In this document: one piece after another, positions 61,877 through 64,000 of the stretch
Layout: each line of letters opens with the position of its first letter
How positions within the stretch are numbered: position 1 is the first letter of the stretch
Source: Aestuariirhabdus sp049985285
Lineage (GTDB): Bacteria; Pseudomonadota; Gammaproteobacteria; Pseudomonadales; Aestuariirhabdaceae
Length of the DNA: 64,000 bases
Assembly: GCF_049985285.1 (NCBI RefSeq)
Contig: NZ_JBNIEU010000002.1
Coordinates: 930,001-994,000 of the forward strand
Reading direction: 5' to 3'
The notes under the pieces: generated by a model
Databases searched by the model: none
Told to the model about the DNA's origin: nothing
The model's input: the letters and a program-made list of their open reading frames with translations, nothing else
Translations under genes and position numbers: made by a program

Positions 61877-63742
61877 ATGAGCTGGAGCGTTGTTGCCGGT
61901 ATTGCCCAGGGAGCTGATCTGGCCCCTGGCCTGCGTCATGAATTGGCCCAGGCGGTGGAGCAGGAGGTACTGCATTCCACGTCGTTACAACAGGTGAGCC
62001 TGGATACCGCCTTTTGCCACATCAGCCTCGCCTGGAGCGAATGGTTGCCCGACCCCGTTGCCCGTTCGGTTGACGGAAACCTGAGCCTGATACTGCTCGG
62101 GGATTGCTATGAAACAGAGAGCTTGACCCCCGGCGAGTTGTTGCAGCGATATCTTGACCACGGCGGGCGGGCACTTGAAGGACTCAATGGCCGTTATGCT
62201 GTGTTGTTGCTGGACGAGCGGGAGCGTTCGCTGCAGCTGGTCAGTGACCCACTGGGATTGCGCAAGCTGTTCCGGTGTGAGCTTGATGGCCAGCTATTGT
62301 TGTGCAGCCGGCTTGAGGCATTTCGCCATCTCAGTGGGTTTCGCCCCCGGCTTGATCCCTATGGTGCGGCACAGCTTTTAATTAGCAGCCACCTATGCGA
62401 TGACCATACGTTGCTAAAAGGGGTTCGGCTGGTTTCTCCGGCGACCCGATTGGTTTGCGATAGCAGGGGCATTCGGCACACCCAATACTGGGTTCCCACC
62501 ATAGAGCCGAGCGATGATTCTGCCGTTGACGTACTTGACGCTATGCAGGCAGAGCTGGAGCGAGCCCAGCACTGTCGCCTGAAAGATTGTGAACGACTGG
62601 TGCTACCGCTGTCCGGGGGGCTGGATTCAAGGCTGCTCGCAGGGCTACTACCGCAAACCCTGCTTGGGCAGACGGAGGGGTTTAGTTACGGCCACGGTCA
62701 CAGTTACGATCGGCGCATTGGCCGCAAGGTGGCGGTGGAGCTGGGTATTCCCCACCACTCCCTTTCCCTTCCCCCGGCGATCTATCAAAGCTACCAGTGC
62801 GCAGCGCTGATGCTGGCCGATGGTGAGGTCTCCATCGAGGCGTTTCCACTGTTCCGTTTGCTGGATGTAGGCAGTGCAGGAAGCACGCTTCTCAGTGGCT
62901 TCGCGGGGGACTGGATCTCCTCAAAAAAACGGCTCCAAGTGCAGGCGACGCCCCAGCAGTCGATGGAGCACCTGTGGCAAAAAATCTACGTCAGGAAGGG
63001 GTTCAGCCCGGGTCGGTTTACTCAGGTGATCAGTGATCCCGGGATTCGCGAGGGTTACGAGCGCTTGCAGCAGACGATGAATCAAAGTTTTCATGGGGCC
63101 CAGGCGGATAGTTTTGCCGACAAGGCGCAGCTGCTCGAATTTTGGCACCGCCAGCGACGTTACGTCACCTATCAGCTCAACGTACTGGAAGCGAGGTTTC
63201 GCGTGGTGGCGCCCCTGAGCGACCTGTCACTGGTTAAGTGTTGGCTTAATATGCCGTCGAGCCTGAAGGAGGAGCAATCAGGGTATCGGCAGTTGATTCA
63301 TCGGGTATCTCCACCGCTCGCGGCGCTGCCCGTAGCCGGGAGCCGCAGTTACCAAAAATTGAGCGCCGGAATTGCGTTACAGGCACGTACTGACCTGATC
63401 AGTGGGCTGCAACAGCGGCTGGCACAGAGCAGGGTTAACGAAGGGCTGCGTTGGCGCCTGAATCTGGGACTGAAAGGGGTTGGCCGCTTGTTGGTCGGTG
63501 TCAGTGGAGGCTGGCTGGGACCCCATGATAGAGGACTGCTGGTCCATCACGACCAGGATATCCGCCACCACAAAGCGTGGTTTCAACAACGCTTGCTGGA
63601 CCCGGTGATGGCAGAGGGAATCTATGACCCTGAGGGGGTGAAACAACTATGGGATGAACACCAGCGGGGCCAGCAGGATCACTCCATTCGTATCAATAAC
63701 CTGATCGTGTTGTCTGCGTTTCGGCGCTACTGGTCTATCTGA
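61877..63742 (+). CDS. Asparagine-synthetase-like amidotransferase lacking the glutaminase Cys
   Basis: The 621-residue protein has the two-domain plan of asparagine synthetase B. The N-terminal half (about 1-205) has the shape of the class II glutamine amidotransferase domain (EGLNGRYAVLLLDERERSL, then DPLGLRKLF). However, the residue after the initiator Met is Ser, not the catalytic Cys. The C-terminal ATP-pyrophosphatase domain has the PP-loop LPLSGGLDSR (243-252). Missing Cys2 is typical of family members that use a free amine, such as beta-lactam synthetase and lasso-peptide cyclases. An acyl-CoA synthetase gene follows 106 bp later. Substrate unknown. Confidence 0.82.
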   Translation: MSWSVVAGIAQGADLAPGLRHELAQAVEQEVLHSTSLQQVSLDTAFCHISLAWSEWLPDPVARSVDGNLSLILLGDCYETESLTPGELLQRYLDHGGRALEGLNGRYAVLLLDERERSLQLVSDPLGLRKLFRCELDGQLLLCSRLEAFRHLSGFRPRLDPYGAAQLLISSHLCDDHTLLKGVRLVSPATRLVCDSRGIRHTQYWVPTIEPSDDSAVDVLDAMQAELERAQHCRLKDCERLVLPLSGGLDSRLLAGLLPQTLLGQTEGFSYGHGHSYDRRIGRKVAVELGIPHHSLSLPPAIYQSYQCAALMLADGEVSIEAFPLFRLLDVGSAGSTLLSGFAGDWISSKKRLQVQATPQQSMEHLWQKIYVRKGFSPGRFTQVISDPGIREGYERLQQTMNQSFHGAQADSFADKAQLLEFWHRQRRYVTYQLNVLEARFRVVAPLSDLSLVKCWLNMPSSLKEEQSGYRQLIHRVSPPLAALPVAGSRSYQKLSAGIALQARTDLISGLQQRLAQSRVNEGLRWRLNLGLKGVGRLLVGVSGGWLGPHDRGLLVHHDQDIRHHKAWFQQRLLDPVMAEGIYDPEGVKQLWDEHQRGQQDHSIRINNLIVLSAFRRYWSI

Positions 63743-63772
63743 AGTGCCTATGTGCTGACTGGCTTCTTGCCA

Positions 63773-63800
63773 ACCAAGCGCTCGCTTGGTAGTTTGTTTG
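63773..63800 (+). terminator. Probable terminator after the asparagine-synthetase-like gene
   Basis: ACCAAGCG (63773-63780) pairs with CGCTTGGT (63783-63790) and is followed by the T-rich AGTTTGTTTG. It lies 30 bp after the stop codon. It may be only partial, as the next gene starts 58 bp later. Confidence 0.5.
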
Positions 63801-63848
63801 GTGAATGACGATAAACCCATAAACACAATAACAAAAAGAGGAAACACC

Positions 63849-64000
63849 ATGAGCCAGGCGGGTACGGAGGCTGCAGTGGGGGAGGGATCTGCGATGCTTG
63901 GGGGGGGCTACAAGACACCACTGGAGATGTTTTACCAGTGGGAGCGCAGTCGGCCCGATCGGGTTTACCTTCGTCAATCGACGGGCTCCGGCTTCCGTGA
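63849..64000 (+). CDS. AMP-binding acyl-CoA synthetase, N terminus (cut by window end)
   Basis: Only the first 50 codons are present. The ATG at 63849 follows AGAGGAAAC. After a short glycine-rich leader, the sequence TPLEMFYQWERSRPDRVYLRQ matches the opening of long-chain acyl-CoA synthetase-like AMP-binding proteins. These activate carboxylic acids as acyl-adenylates and acyl-CoA. The AMP-binding motifs lie beyond the window, so the call rests on this N-terminal pattern. Confidence 0.65.
   Translation, partial: MSQAGTEAAVGEGSAMLGGGYKTPLEMFYQWERSRPDRVYLRQSTGSGFR

Overview
The window looks like chromosome from a free-living, flagellated, respiring gammaproteobacterium of the Pseudomonadales/Oceanospirillales type. 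The main signs are the gene order smc-zipA-ligA, a System I cytochrome c maturation operon (ccmABCDEFGH) beside fliK and an flhB C-terminal paralogue, and MnmC, AmgK and a FadJ-type beta-oxidation pair. Most of the window is GC-rich and densely coded. No rRNA, tRNA, CRISPR array, insertion sequence or prophage was recognised.

Layout. 1-2.9 kb: the 3' part of a visibly AT-richer gene for a composite PLD/SF2 helicase/S24/DUF3427 protein, probably acquired and possibly defence-related. 3.0-7.2 kb: a leftward run with a MaoC-like dehydratase, a YdjM-like membrane protein, a Fic/YhfG-type toxin-antitoxin pair and an M14 carboxypeptidase. 7.2-13 kb: a transporter remnant, a DUF938 methyltransferase, a SlyD-like isomerase, an orphan exported protein, a DEAD-box RNA helicase, a small orphan protein, a second gene remnant and an HI0933-type flavoprotein. 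13.1-15.8 kb: an FHA protein and a CHASE2-type membrane Ser/Thr kinase in one operon. 16.1-19.6 kb: a periplasmic rhodanese, then flhB2 and fliK separated by an oppositely oriented Sel1/di-haem cytochrome c fusion. 19.8-25.7 kb: ccmA-H without ccmI. 25.9-33.5 kb: smc, zipA, ligA and a coupled transglycosylase-like lipoprotein.

33.7-45 kb: a hypothetical protein, YheU, AmgK overlapping a TauE/SafE permease instead of the usual MurU, a PuuB-like oxidase with a palindromic upstream site, MnmC, a PAS-GGDEF-EAL protein with intact motifs, a methyltransferase and a DUF1223 protein. 45-50.7 kb: a papain-like hydrolase, a DUF924 protein, AzlCD, RarD, MarC and a DUF3179 protein. 51-54.4 kb: thiolase plus the bifunctional FadJ-type enzyme. 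54.4-64 kb: a symporter fused to a periplasmic binding domain, a leader-like RNA ending in a strong terminator, a transglutaminase-like protein, an MFS transporter, a MerR regulator preceded by a stand-alone copy of its own C-terminal domain, a periplasmic cyclophilin, an AraC regulator, an asparagine-synthetase-like enzyme and the start of an acyl-CoA synthetase.

The best candidates for something undescribed are the S24-containing helicase, the MerR/stand-alone-domain pair with its 19-bp-spacer promoter, the Sel1-cytochrome fusion inside the flagellar locus, the unusual symporter-binding-protein fusion with the terminator-bearing leader next to it, and the asparagine-synthetase-like/acyl-CoA-synthetase pair. 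Everything here was read by eye. Family names rest on recognised motifs and overall resemblance, not on database searches.
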